A DNA stretch of 26,618 nt. It comes from JAWWPY01 sp036394075. Its GTDB lineage: Bacteria; Actinomycetota; Actinomycetes; Streptosporangiales; Streptosporangiaceae. The position numbers and the translations under genes are program-made. Within the stretch, counting starts at the first letter, position 1. Each line of letters begins with the position of its first letter. This document shows positions 1 through 8,011 of the stretch, one piece after another. The DNA lies in contig DASWFT010000256.1 of assembly GCA_036394075.1 (NCBI GenBank), forward strand, positions 1 to 26,618, in the 5' to 3' direction. The notes under the pieces were generated by a model. It ran no database searches and was not told the DNA's origin. It worked only from the letters and a program-made list of their open reading frames with translations.

Positions 1-237
1 CCAGAACGTCAGCGCATGCGCCACGCCCGGCACCGACCACTGGAGCAGCTTGCGCTGGCCGATGACCTCGGCCGCCTGGATGCCGACATCCCGGGCCGGA
101 TGCGCACGCACCGCCGCGACCCGCTCCGGCGCCGGCTGGCCACTGCGGCCCAGCCGCAACAGCCACCACATCCGCCGGCCGGCGAGCGCGGCGGCGACAG
201 CCGTCAAGGCAAGTCCGATGATGATACGCAGGGCCAC
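1..237 (-). CDS. Fe-S-binding reductase (heterodisulfide reductase-like), N-terminus, cut by window edge
   Basis: The reverse strand is open from a GTG at 237 to the window edge, giving 79 residues. A GAGGAGG ribosome binding site lies 5 nt before the GTG. Residues 1-20 form a hydrophobic segment, followed by a basic WLLRLGRSGQPAPER stretch and then VIGQRKLLQWSVPG. I recognise this arrangement as the N-terminus of the large actinobacterial membrane-anchored Fe-S oxidoreductase typified by M. tuberculosis Rv0338c, which carries cysteine-rich CCG domains further along; those would lie outside this window. The family is thought to move electrons between a membrane quinone pool and cytoplasmic partners, but the substrate is not established. 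An upstream ATG at the ribosome binding site is out of frame, so the GTG is preferred. It is divergent from dnaK. Confidence in the family is good; the function is inferred. Confidence 0.72.
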   Translation of the reverse strand, partial: MALRIIIGLALTAVAAALAGRRMWWLLRLGRSGQPAPERVAAVRAHPARDVGIQAAEVIGQRKLLQWSVPGVAHALTFW

Positions 238-643
238 CAAGACCTCCTCATGCGGCACCGGGGCGAGATCCGGACCAATGGTCGGCTAGCACTGGCCGGC
301 TGCCAGCGTACGCCGCGCCTCCGCCCGCCTCGTGATCAAGAGGTGCCTTACACGGCGACTCCGGCATCGTACCGGCTAGTAACTTCGCGCCGCCGCTCGC
401 CAGGCATGGACTTCACTGACACAACCACGCCAAGCCCGGTATGCCTTCACGGGATGGGCGAGGACGCGTCCGGCGTTGTAGCTCAGTAGACGGGGCGATG
501 GCCGGCCGGCCGGCTGACTGGCCATGGCTGGCCCGGAGCCCGCTACCGGCAGGTGCTGCCCGCAAGCGTTCTGCCTGATTCGCACTTTGTTGGGCGCGCC
601 TGGCCGGCTGGGAAGCGGCGGGAATGACTTCTCGCTCAGAGAA
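238..643. other. Intergenic spacer between Fe-S reductase and dnaK, left part
   Basis: No credible gene was found here. Open frames in this stretch have no ribosome binding site and no recognisable protein. A short TAGCTCAGT string near 479-487 looks like a tRNA D-arm, but no acceptor or T-arm accompanies it. The stretch must hold the promoter of the divergent Fe-S reductase and possibly distal dnaK promoter elements; I could not define either. GC-rich self-complementary GGCCGGCC runs occur around 498-530. Confidence 0.4.
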
Positions 644-664
644 GTTGAGCCCAATAGACTCAAC
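644..664 (+). promoter_or_regulatory. HAIR operator 1 (HspR-binding inverted repeat) upstream of dnaK
   Basis: The sequence reads GTTGAGC-N7-ACTCAAC. This matches the HAIR consensus CTTGAGT-N7-ACTCAAG with the correct spacing and only outer-base differences. HAIR is the known operator of HspR, whose gene lies in this operon. The left arm TTGAGC could also serve as a -35 element, as in Streptomyces dnaK promoters, but I did not find a convincing -10 at the right distance. Confidence 0.85.
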
Positions 665-695
665 TCATTTGCCAAGGCCCGCAGGCGCTGGCAAA

Positions 696-716
696 CTTGC
701 GTCGACAGCACTCAAC
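696..716 (+). promoter_or_regulatory. HAIR operator 2 (HspR-binding inverted repeat) upstream of dnaK
   Basis: The sequence reads CTTGCGT-N7-ACTCAAC, a second HAIR-like element with the same 7-nt spacer. Its right arm is strong and its left arm has two changes from the consensus. It starts 52 bp after the first site, close to five helical turns, so two HspR dimers could bind the same face. It ends 31 bp before the dnaK ATG, where a bound repressor would block transcription. A weak TTGCCA-N17-CAAACT promoter-like pair (669-697) lies between the two sites. Confidence 0.75.
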
Positions 717-747
717 TCTGGACCACGATCAACCATAGGGACTACAC

Positions 748-2619
748 ATGGCACGTGCGGTAGGTATCGACCTCGGGACGACCAACTCTGTCGTCGCAGT
801 TCTCGAAGGCGGCGAGCCCGCCGTCATCGCCAACGCGGAAGGGTCACGGACCACGCCGTCCGTGGTCGCCTTCGCCAAGAACGGAGAGGTACTTGTCGGC
901 GAGGTCGCCAAGCGGCAGGCGGTGACCAACGTTGACCGCACGATCCGGTCGGTCAAGCGCCAGATGGGCACCGACTGGACCGTCAAGATCGACAACAAGA
1001 AGTTCACCGCCCAGGAGATCAGCGCGTTCATCCTGCAGAAGCTGAAGAGGGACGCCGAGTCCTACCTGAGCGAGACGATCACTGACGCGGTGATTACCGT
1101 TCCGGCGTACTTCAGTGACGCCCAGCGGCAGGCCACCAAGGAAGCCGGCACGATCGCCGGGCTGAACGTGCTGCGGATCATCAACGAGCCGACGTCCGCT
1201 GCGCTCGCGTACCACCTGGAGAAGGCCAACGAGGCCACCATCCTCGTCTTCGACCTGGGGGGCGGCACATTCGACGTGTCACTGCTCGAGGTCGGCGAGG
1301 GCGTCGTCGAGGTGAAGGCCACCAGCGGCGATAACCACCTCGGCGGTGACGACTGGGACCAGCGCATCGTGGACTGGCTCGTCAAGGACTTCAAGAACAA
1401 CTACGGCACCGACCTGTCCAAGGACAAGATGGCGCTGCAGCGGCTTCGTGAGTCGGCGGAGAAGGCCAAGATCGAGCTGTCCGGTTCGGCCGAGACCCAG
1501 ATCAACCTGCCCTACATCACCCACTCCGAGCAGGGCCCGCTGCACCTTGACACCAAGCTCACCCGCGCGGAGTTCCAGAAGATGACCTCGGACCTGCTGG
1601 ACCGCTGCAAGGCGCCGTTCAAGCAGGTGATCAAGGACGCCGGGGTCAAGCTGGGCGACATCCAGCACGTGGTCCTCGTTGGCGGCTCCACCCGGATGCC
1701 TGCCGTGGTCGAGCTGGTCAAGGACCTGACCGGAGGCAAGGACCCGAACAAGGGCGTCAACCCCGACGAGGTCGTCGCCGTCGGCGCGTGCCTGCAGGCC
1801 GGCGTGCTCAAGGGTGAGGTCAAGGACGTCCTGCTGCTGGACGTCACCCCGCTCTCGCTGGGCATCGAGACCAAGGGCGGGATCTTCACCAAGCTCATCG
1901 AGCGCAACACCACGATCCCGACCAAGCGGTCGGAGATCTTCACGACCGCGGATGACAACCAGCCCTCCGTGCAGATCCAGGTGTTCCAGGGTGAGCGGGA
2001 GATCGCGGCGTACAACAAGAAGCTCGGCATGTTCGAGCTGGCCGGCCTCGCCCCGGCACCGCGCGGCGTCCCGCAGGTCGAGGTCGCCTTCGACATCGAC
2101 GCCAACGGGATCGTCAACGTCTCCGCCAAGGACCTCGGCACCGGCAAGGAGCAGCGGGTGACCATCTCCGGCGGCTCCGCGCTGGGCAAGGACGACATCG
2201 AGCGGATGATGGCCGAAGCGGAGAAGTACGCCGAGGAGGACGCCAAGCGCCGTGAGGAGGCAGAGGTCCGCAACCGCGCGGACAGCCTCGCCTACACGAC
2301 GGAGAAGTTCCTCGCCGAGAACTCCGACAAGGTGCCCGACGACATCAAGTCCGAGGTGGAAGTCGCGATCGCCGACCTGAAGAAGGCGCTCGAGGGCACC
2401 GACACGGACGCGATCCGCGAGGCCAGTGAGAAGGCGGCCCAGGTGAGCCAGAAGATGGGCACGGCCATCTACGCCCAGTCCCAGGCCAGCGCCCAGGAGG
2501 GCGAGCCCGGCGCCGCCGCGGGTGAGACCCAGACCCCATCAGACGACGACGAGGTCGTCGAGGCCGAGATCGTCGACGAGGACAAGGACAGGCGCCACGA
2601 AGAAGGCGGCGCCGCCTGA
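748..2619 (+). CDS. dnaK: Molecular chaperone DnaK (Hsp70)
   Basis: DnaK is a 623-residue cytoplasmic Hsp70 that binds exposed hydrophobic segments and cycles with ATP, assisted by DnaJ and GrpE. The nucleotide-binding domain covers roughly residues 1-355, with the phosphate-1 motif DLGTTNS at 8-14, the phosphate-2 loop DLGGGTFD starting at 169, and the adenosine motif GGSTR at 312-316. The substrate-binding beta domain follows (about 360-480), then the helical lid, then an acidic tail with DDDEVVEAEIVDE. Length is typical for actinobacterial DnaK. The ATG at 748 has AGGGAC about 6 nt upstream. It is the first gene of the heat-shock operon and follows two HAIR operators. Its TGA overlaps the grpE ATG by one base. 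In this group DnaK is also the known co-repressor of HspR. Confidence 0.98.
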   Translation: MARAVGIDLGTTNSVVAVLEGGEPAVIANAEGSRTTPSVVAFAKNGEVLVGEVAKRQAVTNVDRTIRSVKRQMGTDWTVKIDNKKFTAQEISAFILQKLKRDAESYLSETITDAVITVPAYFSDAQRQATKEAGTIAGLNVLRIINEPTSAALAYHLEKANEATILVFDLGGGTFDVSLLEVGEGVVEVKATSGDNHLGGDDWDQRIVDWLVKDFKNNYGTDLSKDKMALQRLRESAEKAKIELSGSAETQINLPYITHSEQGPLHLDTKLTRAEFQKMTSDLLDRCKAPFKQVIKDAGVKLGDIQHVVLVGGSTRMPAVVELVKDLTGGKDPNKGVNPDEVVAVGACLQAGVLKGEVKDVLLLDVTPLSLGIETKGGIFTKLIERNTTIPTKRSEIFTTADDNQPSVQIQVFQGEREIAAYNKKLGMFELAGLAPAPRGVPQVEVAFDIDANGIVNVSAKDLGTGKEQRVTISGGSALGKDDIERMMAEAEKYAEEDAKRREEAEVRNRADSLAYTTEKFLAENSDKVPDDIKSEVEVAIADLKKALEGTDTDAIREASEKAAQVSQKMGTAIYAQSQASAQEGEPGAAAGETQTPSDDDEVVEAEIVDEDKDRRHEEGGAA

Positions 2620-3542
2620 TGAATTCGCCGGATGAGGAGACCAACATAGGACCGGTGATCCGGGACCTCAGGCGCATTGACCCGGCGACTGGACAGGTCA
2701 GGAATCCCGCCCCGGCCCAGCCTGCTGGGGGGACCCGCGTGCCAGCCAAGTCACGGCCAGGCCGGCACGCGGCCTCCAAGCCAGGTGGCGCGGCGCCGCG
2801 GGAGGGCCAGCGGGCCGGGAGCACGCCTGGCCCTCCCGCGGCGCGGCCCGCCGGGACCCCGGGCTCCGCGGCACCAGGCCCTCGGGCACCCGGCTCCGGG
2901 ACACCCGGCTCCGGGGCACCCGGCTCTGCGACACGGGGTCCGGGCGTACCGGGTCCCGGGACACCGGGCCCGGGAGGTCCGGAGGGGCCGGCCGCGGGCG
3001 GGCCGGGCAACGGCGACGCACGTGCCGCCGCGGAGCGGCTTGCTGAGCGCACCGCCGACCTGCAGCGCGTTCAGGCGGAATATGCGAATTACCGCAAGCG
3101 CGTCGAGCGGGACCGGGTGGCAGTGCGCGAGCAGGCGCTCGCCAATGTGCTCACCGGGCTGGTGCCGATCCTCGACGACATCGGCCGGGCCAGGGAACAC
3201 GGCGAGCTGAACGGTGGTTTTAAGTCGGTCGCGGAATCCCTGGAGGCGACGACGGCCAAGCTTGGCCTGGAGACCTTTGGGGATGCCGGCGAGCCCTTCG
3301 ACCCGCGGGTGCATGAGGCATTGATGCACTCCTACTCCACGGAGGTCACCGAGCCGACCTGCGTCCAGATCCTGCAGCCCGGTTACCGGGTGGGCGACCG
3401 GATCATCCGGCCGGCCAGGGTCGCGGTCGCGGAACCCGGTGACGACGAGACCGGCCAGGACACCTCGGCTGGGCACGCCGCGCGAGGCGGGGGCAGGCCA
3501 GATCCGCCCGGATCGCGGAGGACTCCAGCAGGAAACGAATGA
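2619..3542 (+). CDS. grpE: GrpE nucleotide exchange factor with long low-complexity N-terminal extension
   Basis: GrpE releases ADP from DnaK. This protein has 307 residues, long for the family (about 180-230 is usual). Residues 1-130 are Pro/Gly/Ala-rich and include eight 5-residue repeats at 80-119. The GrpE coiled coil begins near 135 (ERLAERTADLQRVQAEYANY). The beta domain runs from about 215 to 273 and ends in the family signature GYRVGDRIIRPARVAVAEP. A further tail of about 34 residues follows. The start overlaps the dnaK stop by one base (TGATG), so translation is probably coupled. An internal start that skips the extension is conceivable, but the dnaK overlap supports the annotated one. 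The family call is certain; any role of the extension is unknown. Confidence 0.95.
   Translation: MNSPDEETNIGPVIRDLRRIDPATGQVRNPAPAQPAGGTRVPAKSRPGRHAASKPGGAAPREGQRAGSTPGPPAARPAGTPGSAAPGPRAPGSGTPGSGAPGSATRGPGVPGPGTPGPGGPEGPAAGGPGNGDARAAAERLAERTADLQRVQAEYANYRKRVERDRVAVREQALANVLTGLVPILDDIGRAREHGELNGGFKSVAESLEATTAKLGLETFGDAGEPFDPRVHEALMHSYSTEVTEPTCVQILQPGYRVGDRIIRPARVAVAEPGDDETGQDTSAGHAARGGGRPDPPGSRRTPAGNE
2856..2975 (+). repeat. In-frame 15-bp tandem repeat, eight units, in grpE
   Basis: Eight consecutive 15-bp units encode five-residue repeats of the form T/A-P-G-S/P-G (GrpE residues 80-119). Three central units (2886-2930) are nearly identical at DNA level, of the form RCACCCGGCTCCGGG, and the outer ones are diverged. 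The period keeps the frame. Such arrays expand and contract by replication slippage, so the GrpE extension may vary in length between strains. Confidence 0.85.
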
Positions 3543-3558
3543 CGCCCAGGAGAGGCCA

Positions 3559-4734
3559 GTGAGCACCAAGGACTTCCTCGAGAAGGACTACTACAAGGTT
3601 CTAGGCGTCTCCAAGACCGCGACCCCCGACGAGATCAAGAAATCGTACCGGAAGCTCGCCCGCAAGTATCACCCGGACGCGAACAAGGGCAACACGGCGT
3701 CGGAGGAACGATTCAAGGAGATCTCCGAGGCCCACTCGGTCCTGTCCGACGAGAAGCGGCGCAAGGAATATGACGAGGCCCGCTCCCTCTTCGGCGGCGG
3801 GTTCCGGAGGCCCGGTACCGGCGCGGGCGGCACCGGGGGATTCGGCTTCGACCTCGGCGACCTGCTCGGCCAGTCGGGGACCGGAGCACCGGGCGGCGCT
3901 GGCGGCCGGCTTGGTGACCTGTTCGGCGGGATGTTCGGCGGCGGCGGGCGCCCCACCACGCAAAACCGGCCACGGCGCGGTGCCGACGTGGAGACCGAGA
4001 CCTCGCTGACGTTCGGTGATGCCATCGATGGCGTCACCGTCGCGCTGCGGCTGGCTGGGGAAGGGCCGTGCCTGACGTGTCATGGCACGGGCGCCAAGGC
4101 GGGCACGGTGCCGAGGGTCTGCCCCACCTGCGAGGGGACCGGCCAGGCCAGCAAGAACCTGGGCAGCTTCGCCTTCTCGGAGCCGTGCCGGACCTGCCGC
4201 GGCCGCGGTCTGGTGGTCGACGACCCGTGCCCCGTGTGCTCCGGCAGCGGCCGGGCCATGAGCACGCGCACCATCCAGGCCCGCATCCCGGCCGGTGTCG
4301 CCGACGGCCAGCGGATCAAGCTCAAGGGCAAGGGCGCGCCCGGCGAGCGGGGCGGTCCAGCCGGTGACCTTTACGTGCGGGTGCACGTCACGCCGCATCC
4401 CGTGTTCGGGAGGTCGGGGTACAACCTCACCGTCAACGTGCCGGTCACCTTCCCGGAGGCGGCGCTCGGCGCGGAGGTCAAGGTACCTGCCCACCGAGGA
4501 GCACCGGTCAGCGTGCGCATCCCGGCAGGCACGCCGAACGGCCGCACCTTCCGGGTCCGCGGCAAGGGTGTGCGGCGCTCGGACGGAACGAATGGCGACC
4601 TACTGGTCACCGTTCAGGTGCAGGTGCCGCAGCAACTGAGCGGGAAGGCCAGGCAGGCGCTGGAGTCCTTCCGCGAGGCAACGGCGGCCGAGGATCCACG
4701 GGACGAGTTGCTGCAGAGGGCCAAGACCGCGTGA
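3559..4734 (+). CDS. dnaJ: Co-chaperone DnaJ (Hsp40, type I)
   Basis: DnaJ delivers unfolded clients to DnaK and stimulates its ATPase. With the GTG at 3559 the protein has 391 residues and begins VSTKDFLEKDYYKVLG, as in Streptomyces DnaJ. AGGAG sits 6 nt before this GTG. An in-frame ATG at 3439 lies inside grpE and would add 40 non-conserved residues, so it was rejected. The J-domain spans about 9-75 with HPD at 38-40. A Gly/Phe-rich linker covers about 78-130. Four zinc motifs are intact: CLTCHGTG (171), CPTCEGTG (188), CRTCRGRG (210) and CPVCSGSG (224). The C-terminal substrate-binding domains follow. It starts 17 nt after the grpE stop within the operon. Confidence 0.97.
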   Translation: MSTKDFLEKDYYKVLGVSKTATPDEIKKSYRKLARKYHPDANKGNTASEERFKEISEAHSVLSDEKRRKEYDEARSLFGGGFRRPGTGAGGTGGFGFDLGDLLGQSGTGAPGGAGGRLGDLFGGMFGGGGRPTTQNRPRRGADVETETSLTFGDAIDGVTVALRLAGEGPCLTCHGTGAKAGTVPRVCPTCEGTGQASKNLGSFAFSEPCRTCRGRGLVVDDPCPVCSGSGRAMSTRTIQARIPAGVADGQRIKLKGKGAPGERGGPAGDLYVRVHVTPHPVFGRSGYNLTVNVPVTFPEAALGAEVKVPAHRGAPVSVRIPAGTPNGRTFRVRGKGVRRSDGTNGDLLVTVQVQVPQQLSGKARQALESFREATAAEDPRDELLQRAKTA

Positions 4735-4783
4735 GGTGACCAGGCATGAGGCCGAGGCGAGAGCGGGTGAGGAGGGTGACGAC

Positions 4784-5317
4784 ATGAGCAGTCCGTTCGA
4801 TCTGTCCGACGACACGCCGGTGTACGTCATCTCCGTGGCTGCCCAGCTAGCCGGGCTGCACCCGCAGACCCTGCGCGCCTACGACCGGCTCGGCCTGGTC
4901 TCCCCCGGCCGGGCCACCGGCCGGGGACGCCGGTACTCGCTGCGCGACATCCTGACTCTGCGCGAGGTCCAGCGGCTCTCCCAGGAAGAGGGCGTCAACC
5001 TCTCCGGGATCAAGCGGATCCTGGAACTCGAGCACGAGCTCATTCAGACCCGCGAGCGGCTGGCCGAGATGCGCGCGGAGAGGGTACAGCTCCGGATGGA
5101 GCTCGAATCGACCCGCTCCGTCGCTGCCCGGCTCGCCGGGCTGCTGCGCAGCCGTGGCGGCAGCGCACAGCTGGTGCCGGTCCGCGACCCGGGTGTCGCC
5201 GGCCGACCAGATCAGGCCAGCCCGGGGTCAGGATCGTCAGGGTCGGCCCGCCGGGCGTTGCCGGCTGCCAGCCCGGGCAGGCCCCGCAGGCAGGGTCTGC
5301 CCACCGACCCGGGGTGA
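4784..5317 (+). CDS. hspR: Heat-shock repressor HspR (MerR family) with C-terminal tail
   Basis: HspR represses the dnaK operon by binding HAIR sites, using DnaK as co-repressor. The ATG at 4784 has GAGGAGGG 7 nt upstream and gives 177 residues starting MSSPFDLSDDTPVYVIS; a longer in-frame start at 4736 lacks such a site. The MerR winged helix covers about 13-85: AAQLAGLHPQTLRAYDRLGL, then GRGRRYSLRDI, then VQRLSQEEGVNLSGIKRIL. A coiled coil follows (about 83-120). The tail from about 128 to 177 is Pro/Ser/Arg-rich and extends beyond typical HspR proteins (about 125-150 residues). It is the fourth gene of the operon it should control, forming a negative feedback loop with the two HAIR sites near 644-716. 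Confidence 0.95.
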   Translation: MSSPFDLSDDTPVYVISVAAQLAGLHPQTLRAYDRLGLVSPGRATGRGRRYSLRDILTLREVQRLSQEEGVNLSGIKRILELEHELIQTRERLAEMRAERVQLRMELESTRSVAARLAGLLRSRGGSAQLVPVRDPGVAGRPDQASPGSGSSGSARRALPAASPGRPRRQGLPTDPG

Positions 5318-5389
5318 CGCCCGGGACGACCCGTCACCCGATTTACCCAAACCGACCACAGGACTCCCGCGAGATCCGGAAAGCAGCTC

Positions 5390-8011
5390 ATGGACGACAA
5401 GCTCACCCGCAAGAGCCAGGAGGCGCTGTCAGACGCCGTCCGGCGTGCGACGGCCGGCGGCAACCCGCACGTCGACCCCCTCCATCTGCTCGCTGCCCTG
5501 GTCGAGCAGAGCGGGGGGACCGCGGCACCGCTGCTGCGGGCGGTCGGGGTGGACCCGGCGACCGTGCTCAAGGGGGCGGAGGACCTGCTGTCCAGGCTGC
5601 CCCGGGCGGCCGGCACCACCGTGAGCGCGCCCGACATGTCCCGCCCGCTGCTGTCGGCACTCGCCACGGCGGCCAAGCGAGCCCGGGGACTGGACGATGA
5701 GTACGTGTCCACCGAGCATCTGCTCGTCGGCCTCGCCGCAGACGGCGGGCAGGCGGCGACCCTGCTGCGCGAGGTGGGCGCCGGACCGGACGTGCTGCTC
5801 GACGCGTTCGAGAAGGTGCGCGGCCACGCCCGTGTCACCACTGAGGACCCGGAAGGGACCTACCAGGCGCTGGAGAAGTATGGGGTCGACCTGACCAAGC
5901 TGGCCCGGGACGGCGCGCTGGACCCGGTCATCGGCCGGGATGCGGAGATCCGCCGGGTGATCCAGGTCCTGTCCCGGCGAACCAAGAACAACCCGGTGCT
6001 GATCGGCGAGCCGGGCGTCGGCAAGACCGCGGTGGTCGAAGGACTTGCCCAGCGGGTCGTCGCCGGTGACGTGCCCGAATCGCTGCGCGGCAAGCGGCTG
6101 GTCGCCCTCGACCTGGGCGCGATGGTCGCCGGGGCCAAGTACCGGGGTGAGTTCGAGGAGCGCCTGAAGGCGGTGCTGAACGAGATCAAGGCCAGCGACG
6201 GCCAGATCATCACGTTCATCGACGAACTGCACACAGTAGTGGGCGCAGGCGCCGCGGAAGGGTCGATGGACGCGGGCAACATGCTCAAGCCGATGCTGGC
6301 CCGTGGCGAGCTGCGGATGGTCGGCGCGACCACCCTGGGCGAATACCGGGAGCGGATCGAGAAGGACGCGGCGCTGGAGCGCCGCTTCCAGCAGGTGTTC
6401 GTCGGCGAACCATCGGCTGAGGACACAATCGCGATCCTGCGCGGCCTGAAGAGCCGTTATGAGGCCCACCACCAGGTGCAGATCTCCGACGCTGCCCTGG
6501 TCGCCGCGGCGACACTGTCCGACAGGTACATCACCGCCCGCTTCCTGCCCGACAAGGCGATCGATCTGGTCGACGAGGCAGCGTCGCGGCTGCGCATGGA
6601 GATCGACTCACGGCCCGTCGAAATCGACGAGCTCCAGCGGTCGGTGGACCGGATGAGGATGGAGGAGCTGGCCCTCGCCAAGGAGGCCGACCCGGCCAGC
6701 AAGGAGCGACTGCAGCGGCTCCGCGCGGATCTGGCCGATCGCCAGGAGCAGCTGACCGCGCTGGTCGCCCGCTGGGAGCAGGAGAAGGCCAGCCTCAACC
6801 GGGTCGGCGAGCTGAAGAAGAGCCTGGACGACCTCCGGGGCCAGGCGGAGCGCGCGCAGCGGGACGCCGATTTCGAGAACGCGTCCAGGATCATGTACGG
6901 GGAGATTCCGGCCCTGGAGCGCGAACTGGCCGCGGCGTCCGAGGCGCCCGGCCATCCGACGGTCCCCGACGGCGCGCCCATGGTCAAGGAGGAGGTCGGT
7001 CCCGACGACGTCGCGGATGTGGTGTCCTCCTGGACCGGCATTCCGGCTGGCCGCCTGCTCGAAGGCGAGACAGGCAAGCTGCTGCGGATGGAAACGGAGC
7101 TCGGCAAGCGGCTGGTCGGCCAGGCCAGGGCGGTGCAGGCCGTGTCCGACGCGGTCCGCAGGTCACGCGCCGGCATCGCGGATCCGGACCGGCCGACCGG
7201 ATCGTTCCTGTTCCTCGGCCCCACCGGAGTGGGCAAGACCGAGCTGGCCAAGGCGCTCGCCGAGTTCCTGTTCGACGACGAGCGCGCCATGGTCCGCATC
7301 GACATGAGCGAGTACGGAGAGAAGCACTCGGTTGCCCGGCTCGTCGGCGCCCCGCCCGGATACGTCGGCTTCGAGCGGGGCGGCCAGCTGACGGAGGCCG
7401 TCCGGCGCCGGCCCTATTGCGTCGTCCTCCTCGATGAGGTGGAAAAGGCACACTCGGAGGTCTTCGACATCCTGCTCCAGGTTCTCGACGATGGCAGGCT
7501 CACCGATGGCCAGGGACGCACGGTCGACTTCCGCAATACGATCCTGATCCTCACGTCCAACCTCGGCTCCCAGTACATCGCCGACCCGGCTCTCAGCGAG
7601 GAAACGAAGCGGGACGCGGTCATGGGTGTCGTGCAGGCCACTTTCAAGCCTGAGTTCCTGAACCGCCTCGATGATGTGATCTTGTTCGACGCGCTGTCCA
7701 CCGAGGAACTCACCCAGATCGTGGACGTGCAGGTGAGCAGGCTGGGCAGGCGGCTCGCGGATCGCAGGCTCGCGCTCCAGGTCACGCCGGCCGCGCGGGA
7801 GTGGCTAGCGCTCACCGGATTCGACCCGATCTATGGCGCGCGTCCGCTGCGCCGGCTCATTCAGTCAGCCATCGGCGACCAGCTGGCCCGGGCCCTACTC
7901 GCCGGGGACATCAGCGATGGCGACCAGGTGACCGCCGACCTGGATCCTGCGTCCGACACGCTGACTGTCCGCGGCGGTCAGCCGACGTCAGGCGTGCCAG
8001 CCGGCTCGTGA
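5390..8011 (+). CDS. clpB: ATP-dependent disaggregase ClpB (Hsp100)
   Basis: ClpB is a hexameric AAA+ machine that extracts proteins from aggregates together with DnaK. The protein has 873 residues, full length. The Clp N-domain covers about 1-145. AAA-1 has Walker A GEPGVGKT at 206-213 and a Walker B ending FIDELH. The coiled-coil middle domain, which contacts DnaK, covers about 400-525. AAA-2 has Walker A GPTGVGKT at 610-617 and Walker B VVLLDEVEKAH. The ATG has GGAAAG about 9 nt upstream. It lies 72 nt after hspR with no HAIR site or terminator between, so it is probably transcribed with dnaK; in Streptomyces clpB usually has its own HspR-controlled promoter. Its last 34 bp overlap the end of the convergent TPR gene. 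Confidence 0.97.
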   Translation: MDDKLTRKSQEALSDAVRRATAGGNPHVDPLHLLAALVEQSGGTAAPLLRAVGVDPATVLKGAEDLLSRLPRAAGTTVSAPDMSRPLLSALATAAKRARGLDDEYVSTEHLLVGLAADGGQAATLLREVGAGPDVLLDAFEKVRGHARVTTEDPEGTYQALEKYGVDLTKLARDGALDPVIGRDAEIRRVIQVLSRRTKNNPVLIGEPGVGKTAVVEGLAQRVVAGDVPESLRGKRLVALDLGAMVAGAKYRGEFEERLKAVLNEIKASDGQIITFIDELHTVVGAGAAEGSMDAGNMLKPMLARGELRMVGATTLGEYRERIEKDAALERRFQQVFVGEPSAEDTIAILRGLKSRYEAHHQVQISDAALVAAATLSDRYITARFLPDKAIDLVDEAASRLRMEIDSRPVEIDELQRSVDRMRMEELALAKEADPASKERLQRLRADLADRQEQLTALVARWEQEKASLNRVGELKKSLDDLRGQAERAQRDADFENASRIMYGEIPALERELAAASEAPGHPTVPDGAPMVKEEVGPDDVADVVSSWTGIPAGRLLEGETGKLLRMETELGKRLVGQARAVQAVSDAVRRSRAGIADPDRPTGSFLFLGPTGVGKTELAKALAEFLFDDERAMVRIDMSEYGEKHSVARLVGAPPGYVGFERGGQLTEAVRRRPYCVVLLDEVEKAHSEVFDILLQVLDDGRLTDGQGRTVDFRNTILILTSNLGSQYIADPALSEETKRDAVMGVVQATFKPEFLNRLDDVILFDALSTEELTQIVDVQVSRLGRRLADRRLALQVTPAAREWLALTGFDPIYGARPLRRLIQSAIGDQLARALLAGDISDGDQVTADLDPASDTLTVRGGQPTSGVPAGS

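Noticed and set aside
16..489. Plus-strand open frame of 157 codons at the window start
   Set aside because: It is the antisense shadow of the Fe-S reductase plus non-coding spacer, with no ribosome binding site and arginine-rich composition typical of GC-rich shadow frames.
475..550. tRNA-like TAGCTCAGT string
   Set aside because: It resembles a D-arm, but there is no T-loop GGTTCGAATCC-like sequence, no matching acceptor stem and no anticodon arm nearby.
3439..3558. Longer dnaJ start
   Set aside because: The extra 40 residues overlap grpE in another frame and are not conserved; the GTG at 3559 has AGGAG and gives the standard DnaJ N-terminus.
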